Shown here piece by piece: positions 8,908 to 17,587 of a stretch of 64,000 nt of DNA. The first letter of the stretch is position 1; the number at the start of each line of letters is the position of its first letter. The position numbers and the translations under genes are program-made. The stretch comes from Bacteroidota bacterium. Its GTDB lineage: Bacteria; Bacteroidota; Bacteroidia; Chitinophagales; Chitinophagaceae. The notes under the pieces were generated by a model. The model made no database searches. It saw only the letters and a program-made list of their open reading frames with translations, and was not told the origin of the DNA. The DNA lies in contig CANFOM010000010.1 in the NCBI GenBank assembly GCA_947448725.1, positions 1-64,000 on the forward strand, given 5' to 3'.

Positions 8908-11093
8908 TAGTTAATTATAATATTATTAACATCCTCTGTGAAATAATTATTAGAAACATAAATATTATAGGCCTGTGTATAACCTTGGGCATTCACTACA
9001 TTTCTTTGTATTAACGTAAATGCTCCAAGACTTTGAAATATACCTACCATAAATTGATCATCTGTCATAAGATTACCATAAGATTGAGGATACGCATAAA
9101 AAATATATTTTTCAACTCCAGTAACAATAGGAATATTAAAAAGTGGCTTTGATCTTGAAGTAGCTAATTCATGAAAAGTAGAAGCTGCAAGAATTAATGA
9201 ATCTGATATTACATTGGTTGTTGAAGTTCCATAATAGTTACTTGCTTCTGGTGTAAATGATATTGGAATACTTGTAGCAGATCCTGCAAGAATAATCCCT
9301 GTACTATCTGGTATACCTATACTATTATTTTTTACAGGTCCTCTAGCATAATTTACTATTACTTGATATTGTATAGTGGTGGTTAATTCAGCAATGGTAT
9401 TCGATGTCCCCGCTAAATCAGTTACAGGATGCCCAGATTCAAGTCTTTGATATCTAGCCGGAGGCGTAACCAAACCTGCATCATTTTGTTGATAATTATA
9501 GCTAAAATTGATGGCTATATTTTTTGTCCCAATTTCAAAAATACCTGCAGCCGGTGTTGGACTAATTGAAACTGTTGGCAAATCATATATAGGAGGAGTT
9601 ACATCAGTGATAATATCTTGTAAAATATCATCTAATGTTCTTCCTTTAGTAGGAATACTATCTTGGAAATTAAATCTTCCAAACTTTATACCTCGACCAA
9701 GGTTCACCATGTGATTTTTCTTAAACTTTAAAGCATATGAATTTAGCATGCTTGAGGTATCAGAAATTTTAAGTCTGTTAGATAACATAGTCGCTGTATC
9801 TGAAATGTTTAATTTCAAATTAATTCTATTTGATAAAGAAGTAGTATCTCGTTCTATTCTAGCACTTAACATGGCTGAAGTATCAGATAATTTTAAAACC
9901 TGAACTGAATCTAAATAAGAAGATATTGTAGTTCTAAATTCCTGGGTTCCTAGTTTTGAATTAATTCTATTCGACAATGAAGTAGTATCTCTCTGTATCC
10001 TTTTGCTAAGCATTTCGCTTGTATCAGAAATATTTAATTTATTTTGAGACAAACTCGTCAAACTTACTCCAGACGAAAACATTATATCATCTATTCGTTT
10101 TGATAAACTGGCCGTATCTCTATTAAACCTACTACTAAGCATTAAAGCAGTATCCCTTATTTTTAAACTAGAATCAATTCTACTAGAAAGTGATGCAGTG
10201 TCACGAGCAAATCTATTACTTAACATCGCTGCAGTATCTGAAATATTTAGCTTTTCATTGGTTGATGCTTTAGTTAAATCAGCTAAAGCTTGAATTTGAA
10301 CATTAATATTTTCTGAAGAAGAAGCTACTAAGCGTTTTACAAATCTTGTATTAGCTACAGTACTATCATCACTTAAACTATCTGCAGTTGGCGTAGTGGG
10401 CACTCCAGTTAAAATCGGTGAAACAATTGTTTTATTAGTTAGCGTATCTATACCATCAGTGGTAATCATTGTTCCACTAAGGGGTAAAGTGATGTTGGTA
10501 TTGCCTTTTGTATTAAAAGTTAAATTTCCTAATCCTTTTAATTCAAAATTCCCACCTAAAGTGATTGTTTTACCATCATTTCTAACTCCAGTACCCCCTT
10601 TATTACCCGGTAATATAGCTGTAATAGTTTGCGCAGAATCAGCATAAATAGATCTTGTAGCATATAATGCATAAGGTACAGCCCATATTTGCGAAGTACC
10701 TAAATCTACATATTCACTTTCAACATTCCAACCTGGAGTAGGTATAGAAGGCGCAATAGCCATCCTTAAATTGACAAAATAAATATCTGATCTCCAATCT
10801 AAATCAAGTAGTGTAGGAAGACCCGAAATTCTAGTACCCTTACCAATGATAACGGTAAAAATACCATCCCCATTGGAAGTAACTTGGAAAGTTTCAGAAT
10901 ACACATTCTCTCCAGTTGCCGTACTTTTTATTATTCCAAGTTTAACATATATCGTCCTAAAAGCAGCAGCATTACCATTAGCATCTCTTGCCACAGCTTG
11001 AAAAGAAACCCCGTCTGGCTGTTTTTGACCATAAACATTTGCAATTGAAAACATTGCAAATAATAAAAATGATATTTTGAAAATTCTATTCAT
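8907..11093 (-). CDS. Secreted protein with Bacteroidota SFQAVARD domain and phage-tail-fibre modules (728 aa)
   Basis: The signal peptide ends in VYG. Residues about 25-150 form the widespread Bacteroidota surface domain GVSFQAVARD...GTSQIWAVPYALYA. Residues about 155-255 read like a phage tail fibre: NKGGTGV, GKTITLGG, NTNITLPLSGT, DTLTNKTIVSPILTG and PTADS...VANTRFVK. The middle has irregular SDT..ML and RDT.SLS.RI stalk repeats. The last 220 residues are the family knob (GRTLDDILQDI, YYGTS, YIFYAYP, ending NIIIN). It differs from its three sisters in having a different head, so it may be the base or a distinct subunit of the same fibre. It begins 8 nt after the small T9SS-sorted gene and overlaps the next gene as TAATG. 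Confidence 0.88.
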   Translation of the reverse strand: MNRIFKISFLLFAMFSIANVYGQKQPDGVSFQAVARDANGNAAAFRTIYVKLGIIKSTATGENVYSETFQVTSNGDGIFTVIIGKGTRISGLPTLLDLDWRSDIYFVNLRMAIAPSIPTPGWNVESEYVDLGTSQIWAVPYALYATRSIYADSAQTITAILPGNKGGTGVRNDGKTITLGGNFELKGLGNLTFNTKGNTNITLPLSGTMITTDGIDTLTNKTIVSPILTGVPTTPTADSLSDDSTVANTRFVKRLVASSSENINVQIQALADLTKASTNEKLNISDTAAMLSNRFARDTASLSSRIDSSLKIRDTALMLSSRFNRDTASLSKRIDDIMFSSGVSLTSLSQNKLNISDTSEMLSKRIQRDTTSLSNRINSKLGTQEFRTTISSYLDSVQVLKLSDTSAMLSARIERDTTSLSNRINLKLNISDTATMLSNRLKISDTSSMLNSYALKFKKNHMVNLGRGIKFGRFNFQDSIPTKGRTLDDILQDIITDVTPPIYDLPTVSISPTPAAGIFEIGTKNIAINFSYNYQQNDAGLVTPPARYQRLESGHPVTDLAGTSNTIAELTTTIQYQVIVNYARGPVKNNSIGIPDSTGIILAGSATSIPISFTPEASNYYGTSTTNVISDSLILAASTFHELATSRSKPLFNIPIVTGVEKYIFYAYPQSYGNLMTDDQFMVGIFQSLGAFTLIQRNVVNAQGYTQAYNIYVSNNYFTEDVNNIIIN

Positions 11094-11101
11094 TAAGTAG
11101 C

Positions 11102-11596
11102 TTAATTTTTTAGAATTTTGAATGTTTGAATAATTGTACTGGAAGCAATTTGAATAAAATAATACCCAGATGCTAGTGTAGACATATCAAGTTTGTACCC
11201 TGCTAATAGGGCATCTTGACCCACTTCCTTAGTCACTTGAGGTTGACCAGTATTATTAAAAACAACAACGTTGAACTTATTATCATTCTGTAATTGATTT
11301 GAAAATTTAATATTAGCAAATGTGGTAACCGGATTAGGAGTGATTTTGATACTCAATTTTATGTAATCAATATTAACAAAACAAGTTGCAAAAAATTCAC
11401 CTTTTTTGCTGGCCCAAAATTTTGTAATATTATTTGAAACTTTAAAACAATTATCACCAGAAATTAAAATGGGATTACTATAGGTCATGACACTATTTGT
11501 CCCCCCTCCTATAGATCCTATAGAGTAACTTATTCCTATTTGCGAAAAACCGGAATAGGAAATAATTGTAAATAATATTATAATTATATATCTCAA
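11102..11596 (-). CDS. Small secreted protein with T9SS type A C-terminal sorting domain (164 aa)
   Basis: An N-terminal signal peptide (hydrophobic, ending near GFSQ) is followed by about 65 residues with no recognisable domain. A Por-secretion-tail type sorting domain follows (ITPNPVTTFANIKF, then VVVFNNTGQ, then STLASGYYFIQI, ending FKILKN). By family knowledge such tails direct passage through the type IX secretion system and attachment to the cell surface. The only start that keeps the signal peptide is TTG at 11596, which overlaps the upstream TGA (TTGA), so translation is probably coupled. It is the only protein in this operon with a recognisable standard sorting tail. It could be an anchor or accessory for the four fibre-like proteins; that is inference. 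Confidence 0.85.
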   Translation of the reverse strand: MRYIIIILFTIISYSGFSQIGISYSIGSIGGGTNSVMTYSNPILISGDNCFKVSNNITKFWASKKGEFFATCFVNIDYIKLSIKITPNPVTTFANIKFSNQLQNDNKFNVVVFNNTGQPQVTKEVGQDALLAGYKLDMSTLASGYYFIQIASSTIIQTFKILKN

Positions 11597-11985
11597 AGAA
11601 ATTGTCCGTTTACAATAGTTTTACTTTCCTCAATATGATTTGAGATAAGACTAGAAAATTCATCATTAGATTTAAAACCAGAAGCATCAATAATTGAATG
11701 AATAGGAAGATCTGCGTTTAATGGATTAGAAAATTCATTCCAAAAATGATCGAATCTGTATTTTTGACACATATCATCAAAATTTAAATTATAATGTTGC
11801 CAAGTAACTTGATTTAAAACTGATATTTCTATATTTAAAATATTTGCCATGTGAGTTTCACTGGCCGATTTATGTAAGTAATATCTGTTGGTAAAAAAAT
11901 GGTGATCAAAAAGAACTTTGATCCTCTTTTCACTATTAATTAAATTACGTATATAAAATAATTTCAATGTATTAAATACTTTCAT
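11593..11985 (-). CDS. Stand-alone divergent AraC-type DNA-binding domain (130 aa)
   Basis: The sequence aligns by eye over about 100 residues with the C-terminal AraC/HTH_18 domain of the membrane regulator encoded at 12301-13380. Shared features are an FTN...YLH/NPEASLENFA-like start, a YNL.F.D...K.R.D.F motif and an IDA.GF.S second helix. It has no sensor domain and is shorter than typical AraC proteins, so it may be a bare DNA-binding module or a degenerate copy. It is the first gene of the adhesin operon, and its stop overlaps the TTG start of the next gene. An autoregulatory role through the upstream element is inferred. The family call is moderate because the key helix residues are divergent. 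Confidence 0.65.
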   Translation of the reverse strand: MKVFNTLKLFYIRNLINSEKRIKVLFDHHFFTNRYYLHKSASETHMANILNIEISVLNQVTWQHYNLNFDDMCQKYRFDHFWNEFSNPLNADLPIHSIIDASGFKSNDEFSSLISNHIEESKTIVNGQFL

Positions 11986-12029
11986 ATTGGTATTTTTATA
12001 ATTTTGGGAGTGTAAGATTGAATTTTATA

Positions 12030-12115
12030 AATTCTTACGCAAATAGTGGACGACAAATAGAAAAAGTTGAAGAAAACGAATATGAATCGTTGTAAATCAA
12101 TAAGTTACAAATATA
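12030..12115 (-). promoter_or_regulatory. Promoter and conserved two-block leader of the adhesin operon
   Basis: On the minus strand, a TATATTTG box (12115-12108) matches the Bacteroidota TAnnTTTG promoter element. It runs directly into a block reading GTAACTTATTGATTTACAAC and then GATTC. About 40 bp further on is TTTGCGTAAGAATT (12043-12030). Both blocks, with nearly the same spacing, recur upstream of the gldL-like gene at 19400-19487. Block 2 ends 44 nt before the ATG. The rest of the 315-bp gap is AT-rich with no gene seen. Confidence 0.6.
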
Positions 12116-12300
12116 AAAAAAGGTATTTTTTTAAAAAAAATAATAAAAAGACAATAAAAATTAAAAAATAATTATTTGTTTTGATTAAAACTCGAAATAA
12201 AATGAAATGAAAAAAAATATGCACAATCATTATCAAAAAATGATGTGAAAACAGACAAAAAGTTAAACAAAAAACAGCGTAAAAAGGAGATTAAAATAGA

Positions 12301-13380
12301 CTATTTTTCAATTGCATCAATTAAATCAGAAGGATTACCGCCATGAAATTTCTTAAATGGCTTATATAAATGCTGTCTGGAAGAAAAACCCACTTCTTTT
12401 GCTAAAGCGTCAATAGTATAATTAGAGAACTTAGGATTATGAATAATGTCAATAAAGTAATCTACCCGTTGTTTATTCACTAAATCATTAAAAGTTAAAT
12501 TGTATTTATAATAGACAAATTTATATAAATCGTTGCTGCCAACATTTAAAACAGTGGCAAAATTTTCTAATGATGCTTCTGGATTAGTAAAATAAAAGTT
12601 TGTATAGAAACTATTAATAAACTCCAATTCATTAATAACTAAATTTTTATTTCGACTAAAATTATCTCCTAATGAAATTTTCATTGAGGATTTATTCAAA
12701 AATACTGGTCTATAAAAAACAATAAACAAAATATATAAATACATAAATATGGAAACAAAATACCCGACATCAAAATTATTTTTTATTATGGGTATGGGTA
12801 CATAAAAGATTAACATTAATAGTATTAAAATAAAAATAGATTTTGTCCAAATTTTTATTTTATCAAAATAGATATTATTCATCTTAAACTTTAGTACAAT
12901 CTTATATAAAAAAAAGAGAAACGTAAAAAAGAAACTAGAGATTAATAAAACTCTTAAAACCTTTAATAAAGCTGGCAGCATTAGGTTTTCACTGTTAACA
13001 ATAACTAATGTTTGCGATTTTAAAGATAAAATATAATTTGGATTAAATTTTACATTATAATAAAAGGAATAAATTGATAAAGAGATTAATAAGATAGAAA
13101 TTGATATTACCCATTTTCTGAAATTAGGGAAATATAAAATACTAAAAATGTTTAAAAAAGAAGATGCAAGAAACGCTTTTGATAAAATTACATAAAAAAC
13201 ATACTTATTGGAATACAAGTCTATACTATGGGTAAAAGAAGCTAGCCCAACTCCAATGGCGATAATGACAAAATTATATTTTAATAAAAAAGGTCTTTTA
13301 AATTTAACTAAAACATCCAATAACACTATTAATGAAAATATGAAAATTGAAAAAAATATCTTTTCGAAAATAAGGTTCAT
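12301..13380 (-). CDS. Membrane-anchored AraC-family transcriptional regulator (359 aa)
   Basis: The N-terminal 230 residues contain about six to seven hydrophobic membrane segments. The C-terminal 115 residues are an AraC-type helix-turn-helix domain (YKFVYYKYNLTFNDLVNKQR, then IDALAKEVGFSSR.HLY..FK). The membrane part resembles the seven-helix sensor halves of other Bacteroidota AraC proteins; no ligand site is evident. It lies between the GldLM-like operon and the adhesin operon, facing the same way, and is set off by an AT microsatellite upstream and a 315-bp gap downstream. I infer that it regulates one or both operons, possibly through the shared leader element. The start is ATG at 13380; an upstream ACCCCC tract precedes it and no clear promoter box was found. 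Confidence 0.85.
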   Translation of the reverse strand: MNLIFEKIFFSIFIFSLIVLLDVLVKFKRPFLLKYNFVIIAIGVGLASFTHSIDLYSNKYVFYVILSKAFLASSFLNIFSILYFPNFRKWVISISILLISLSIYSFYYNVKFNPNYILSLKSQTLVIVNSENLMLPALLKVLRVLLISSFFFTFLFFLYKIVLKFKMNNIYFDKIKIWTKSIFILILLMLIFYVPIPIIKNNFDVGYFVSIFMYLYILFIVFYRPVFLNKSSMKISLGDNFSRNKNLVINELEFINSFYTNFYFTNPEASLENFATVLNVGSNDLYKFVYYKYNLTFNDLVNKQRVDYFIDIIHNPKFSNYTIDALAKEVGFSSRQHLYKPFKKFHGGNPSDLIDAIEK

Positions 13381-13509
13381 AAAAAGGGGGTAACTATTAT
13401 AACTTATAAAGATATCTATAAATCTAGAATTTTGTCTATTTTTTTAATAAAAGACTATATTATTTTAAATAATATTAAATAAAAAATTTAATATTGTTTG
13501 TAAAAATTG

Positions 13510-13548
<39 letters not shown>

Positions 13549-13557
13549 CAATATTAA

Positions 13558-14007
13558 TTAATTGTTAATGATTAAATAAACATCTTGTTTAACACTAGCA
13601 CTATCATATTTAATATGTAACTGTGCAGAATTGAGATCTACGATTTGAAATTTATTAGAAATGACATTTGGAGTAATTCCTGTAAACTTTAGAGACAAAT
13701 CTTTGAGCGTAGGTAACTGCCATATACCTTTATAACCATCACTCCTTTCAAAATTACCATTTCTATAAAATGTCCAAGTAGTAATAATTGATTTTACATT
13801 TTGAACAACCCCATTGTTATTCATAGAATCCACTTTCCATATATGAAAAGTATTATTGTACCCACCTGTACCCGATAATAAATTTTTTTGAAAGTCTAGA
13901 TCGGTTATCACTTCTTTTTTTGCGCAAGAAATTAGACCAAATATAAAGAATGAGGTAAATACTACATAGAAAAATGTATTTAGTATTAAAGTATTTCTAA
14001 GCTTCAT
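13558..14007 (-). CDS. Small lipoprotein of the GldLM-like operon (149 aa)
   Basis: A hydrophobic leader ends in a lipobox (FGLISC, Cys at about residue 28) followed by AKKE, so lipid anchoring is expected. The mature part is predicted to be mostly beta and resembles small lipocalin-like Bacteroidota lipoproteins (TWTFYRNGNFERSDGYKGIW, then a TG..PN element), but I cannot name a family. It is the last gene of the GldLM-like operon, 11 nt after the barrel gene. In the standard T9SS, lipoproteins such as GldK-associated ones link the motor to the outer membrane; a similar role here is only suggested by position. Confidence 0.75.
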   Translation of the reverse strand: MKLRNTLILNTFFYVVFTSFFIFGLISCAKKEVITDLDFQKNLLSGTGGYNNTFHIWKVDSMNNNGVVQNVKSIITTWTFYRNGNFERSDGYKGIWQLPTLKDLSLKFTGITPNVISNKFQIVDLNSAQLHIKYDSASVKQDVYLIINN

Positions 14008-14018
14008 TTTAATTTAAC

Positions 14019-16190
14019 TTATTTAAATAATTTTCTTGAATAAAAGAATCCAAAATTCACAAAACTATCTTTGGGTGAATTGGGACTACTTCTTAATTGT
14101 CCAACATTTAAACTCGGTGATCCAGGATTTGAAAAATAAGCTGCAATTGCACCATCAGTTTTAGATTTAGCTATCAATTTTGCTTGACTGGGATATAAAT
14201 CCGGCCCTACATCATCTAAATAATCCGATAAACTTTGATGGAAAGTAAAGAAAACACCGACACTATTAAATCTTGAAAATTGATATTTTAATTTTAGATT
14301 TAAAAAATAACCCATGGCCATTAAAGAATAAGGCTTTTTAGTACTATCAACAAATTGGCCACCTGTCCCTAATGTTTGTAGATTATATACTTTGCCATTA
14401 TATAAACCTGTAGGATTGAAAGAGATAAAATCAAAACCAACTCCTACCGAAGGTCTAAATTTACGCGCTTTTGTATATAACCTATTGTCTACAAAATCAT
14501 AATTTATTGCAGGTGAAATTCCTAAAATAGAAGTAATAAAAGTAATACCACGTTGGTGTTGCTCATTGGTACTGGCAGGATTATTATCTGAGTTACTTAG
14601 TTTAGAACTAATAACAGTTAAACTTGCACTTAAATTTGAATAAATGGTATACCCTATATTTACTCCCATTAAAATATTCATTTCATTGTTCAATAAACTA
14701 GCATTACTAACCGTTCCAGTAAATATGGTACCTCCAGCTAGTAAGGCTAATTCGATTCTGCTTTTTTGTGGAGCTTCAATTTTTTGAAATTGATTTTTTA
14801 CCGAATCTAACTCTTTAGGTTTTGGAGGAACGGTATCTCTTTTCATTTTTAAAGAGTCTACTAGCAATTTATGTTTTCTTAAGTCTAATAAGTAGGCTTG
14901 ATACCCAATTCTTATGTCGGGTGCAATTTCATTATTGGAACCTACAATGCCTTTAATAGAATAATAACCAGTTCTTTTGGGGGAAGGAATATTTTTAGTA
15001 ATGTCTAACTTAGTTGTAGTTGCATTTACATCTTGTGGTGTAAATGTAAGCAGAGTATCTGCTCTGTCTAAAGTACTATCTTTTTTAAAGTAGATATAAT
15101 TGATCGTTGCTTTACTAAAATTTGCTTTCTTATTAGCTACTAAAATGAAGCTTTTTAATGGGTCTTTAATAATTACTGAATCTTGAAATTCAAGGCCAGT
15201 TTCTCCATTTTTCATGGAATAAAAATGTAAAGGATTGGTTTCTTTAGGTGTTGTTAAAAAAGGATCTAATTCCAATTTAGGAGAACTATAATTGATAGTT
15301 TGATCATAAATACTTTTTGCCAGTTTCTCTTTATCTACAGTCCCCCAAAAATTATTATTTACTTTAAATATTTTTTCTGAACCATAAATTCCAAAATTAG
15401 CAGCATGTACTATCGTATCTGCGATATTATCAATTAAGAAATTTTGTACAAAACTGTTATTTTCTATTTTAGAAAAATACCTTGTATACACCTGATCTGC
15501 ACGTCCATAAATATAATTGGTAGAAATATTGTAGTTCTTAAACCCATATACTAAATTATTAGCAAAGCTGTTGTTGGTAATTTCAATATCAACATGATCA
15601 CTTCTTAAATCCTCAAAATAGATCCCCGCATTGTTCCCCGTAAATATGTTATTGATAACTTTAAAACTTATCGAAGTAGAATCTGTATTAAAATTAAATG
15701 GTGGATTTAATACTTGCAAAACAGAAATTTTACCAATATTATTAGTAAAAATATTTTCAGCTATTTCAACCTTATCTCTTTTCCATCCAAAATCAAACAA
15801 TAATGGCAATTGTAAATTTTTAAACACTACATTATTGATAAAAACTGCACTGGAATCTATATTCTTTATAACAAGCCCCACCCCTTCTAAATTCTTTTTT
15901 CCAAAAAATTCAATATTATTTTGTACTCCTTTTATGGACACGCTTCCTTCACATACAATTAACCCTGCATCAATCATTTCAATTTTTGCACCTGCCGCAA
16001 CTTCTAAGCCCCCTGTTACACGAACAACATCTTTAATTACATGCAAGCCTGCAGGAATTTTCAAATTGGAATAATTACCTGTTAAAGTATCTTGGGCTGC
16101 AACCGGAGCCGAAGCTGCTGTAGCCTGCGCTTTTACATTATTAAGCTGGAATAATATTAAAAAAATATATAGTAAAATTGCCCTTTTCAT
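14019..16190 (-). CDS. Secreted beta-helix fused to PorG/DUF6089-like outer-membrane barrel (723 aa)
   Basis: The signal peptide ends in VKAQ. Residues about 30-330 show right-handed beta-helix spacing with many asparagine ladders (FTNN, FTGNN, NNSF). Residues about 335-440 look like an Ig-like or beta-sandwich domain. The C-terminal 250 residues alternate like a transmembrane barrel and include a YLDDVGPDLYPS motif, similar to the YLDDVS...Y motif of PorG/DUF6089 proteins associated with type IX secretion. The stop-start junction with the GldM-like gene is TAATG at 16190, implying tight co-expression. I infer an outer-membrane partner of the GldLM-like motor, with the helix presented to periplasm or surface. 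The fusion of these two parts is unfamiliar to me; the fold calls rest on pattern reading only. Confidence 0.7.
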   Translation of the reverse strand: MKRAILLYIFLILFQLNNVKAQATAASAPVAAQDTLTGNYSNLKIPAGLHVIKDVVRVTGGLEVAAGAKIEMIDAGLIVCEGSVSIKGVQNNIEFFGKKNLEGVGLVIKNIDSSAVFINNVVFKNLQLPLLFDFGWKRDKVEIAENIFTNNIGKISVLQVLNPPFNFNTDSTSISFKVINNIFTGNNAGIYFEDLRSDHVDIEITNNSFANNLVYGFKNYNISTNYIYGRADQVYTRYFSKIENNSFVQNFLIDNIADTIVHAANFGIYGSEKIFKVNNNFWGTVDKEKLAKSIYDQTINYSSPKLELDPFLTTPKETNPLHFYSMKNGETGLEFQDSVIIKDPLKSFILVANKKANFSKATINYIYFKKDSTLDRADTLLTFTPQDVNATTTKLDITKNIPSPKRTGYYSIKGIVGSNNEIAPDIRIGYQAYLLDLRKHKLLVDSLKMKRDTVPPKPKELDSVKNQFQKIEAPQKSRIELALLAGGTIFTGTVSNASLLNNEMNILMGVNIGYTIYSNLSASLTVISSKLSNSDNNPASTNEQHQRGITFITSILGISPAINYDFVDNRLYTKARKFRPSVGVGFDFISFNPTGLYNGKVYNLQTLGTGGQFVDSTKKPYSLMAMGYFLNLKLKYQFSRFNSVGVFFTFHQSLSDYLDDVGPDLYPSQAKLIAKSKTDGAIAAYFSNPGSPSLNVGQLRSSPNSPKDSFVNFGFFYSRKLFK

Positions 16191-17569
16191 TAATCAGTGA
16201 TTTTATATATAATAGGAGGTGAAGTCCTGGTTGATCCGTCAATTAATGACATATTGATGTTGTCAAAAATTAATAAATCATTCTTTTTTAAACTTCCCAG
16301 TACTTTTTGAGTGGTGGATTGAAATAATTCTCCATAATTATTAACCGATTCTTCTTCTTTCCCGTTGTGAATTTTGACAGCTTTAAAGCTATTTATTCTT
16401 CCAGGAAAATATTTCAAATTGTTAATCTCTAAATTAGCTTCTAACCTTTCTGCTGCAAGTAAATCTTTAACACTTATGTTATAGGTATTTAAATTATCGC
16501 CCTTAACACGAACCAATGGATCTGGCAATGGATTGACTAATATCTTTTTATCAAAAAGTAGTTTTTTATCCCCTTTTCTTAAATCATAAAATTTTAATAA
16601 ATATTCGCCTGTTTTAGCAAAAACTATTTTGAAATCCTTACCCGTTTGATTAATCTTTACTTTTGGCAATACTTCAAAACTAAAATCTTTGCCCATGGCA
16701 AAATCAAAATCCGAAATGAAAGTATTATTTAAACCTACAAAAATATTTTCGGTATGTAAGGAGTTGATAATTTTTTTAAACAGTTCATCAAATATTTCAT
16801 CCGATTTAGCTACCGCTTTTTGATCATCCGCCAATATCTGTTCCGGCTTGTACTCTTTTACTAATTCCTTTAATATATATAATTTAGGATTCCCTTTTGA
16901 AAAATAAGTGGGTTCATACCCAATCTCAGAAAGAGCTGCCTCTTGATACAATAACTGCTGTTTTGTAATTAATAATTTTATACGTTCCAATTGCATGTAA
17001 CTAATAGCCGAAGGCTTGTGCATGAACATATAATAATCCCATTCGTCAATTTTACCTTTGATAGACGTCACCTTAGGCATGATAGGTATTACACTATCAA
17101 GAGAGGCGAAAGAAGTTAGTTTATAGGGAGATTTTTTTATAAACTCCGACAATTCAAATAAGTCTTTTTCGATAACAGCAATCCCTTTAGGACCATGCAA
17201 TATTTCTTCAATTAAACTTCTACTATTAAATTGTTTTAATAAAGTGGTATTTTTTTTCTTGAATTCTTCATCTACATACTCCAAAACGGAATTAACTACC
17301 AAATAACTTTTCGCCAACCTGTTAGTAATTTTTAAATAACTCTGTGCTTTGGGAAGTGTATTTAAAGTGTCTACATTGTCCTTTACTACTTGATTACTTA
17401 TCTCCACTTTCTTCAACTCCTCTTTAATGAGTGACTGAAATGATTTAATAGTCCAAATATTAGAATCTAATACAGACATTTTGATATTAATCACTGAAAA
17501 ACAAATAAAAACAATGTATAAAAGACTTATGATTTGGTATCTCTTGACATCAACGTGACCTTCGGCCAT
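16190..17569 (-). CDS. GldM-like motor component (459 aa)
   Basis: The N-terminus matches GldM in layout: MAEG, then a basic residue pair (K9/R10) where GldM has its conserved Arg9. A single membrane helix (ISLLYIVFI) and VLDSN, where GldM reads EVLDAF, follow. The long periplasmic part ends with LKKNDLLIFDNI, DGSTRTSPPIIYKI, matching the GldM C-terminal pattern. GldM is usually about 510-520 residues, so this copy is shorter. In the known system GldM threads a GldL pentamer and transmits proton-driven motion to the outer membrane. Here it follows a GldL-like gene by 18 nt, so a paralogous motor is the natural reading. Overall identity to true GldM looks low, supporting a specialised paralog. 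Confidence 0.8.
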   Translation of the reverse strand: MAEGHVDVKRYQIISLLYIVFICFSVINIKMSVLDSNIWTIKSFQSLIKEELKKVEISNQVVKDNVDTLNTLPKAQSYLKITNRLAKSYLVVNSVLEYVDEEFKKKNTTLLKQFNSRSLIEEILHGPKGIAVIEKDLFELSEFIKKSPYKLTSFASLDSVIPIMPKVTSIKGKIDEWDYYMFMHKPSAISYMQLERIKLLITKQQLLYQEAALSEIGYEPTYFSKGNPKLYILKELVKEYKPEQILADDQKAVAKSDEIFDELFKKIINSLHTENIFVGLNNTFISDFDFAMGKDFSFEVLPKVKINQTGKDFKIVFAKTGEYLLKFYDLRKGDKKLLFDKKILVNPLPDPLVRVKGDNLNTYNISVKDLLAAERLEANLEINNLKYFPGRINSFKAVKIHNGKEEESVNNYGELFQSTTQKVLGSLKKNDLLIFDNINMSLIDGSTRTSPPIIYKITD

Positions 17570-17587
17570 ATACTAAATTTTAAGTAA

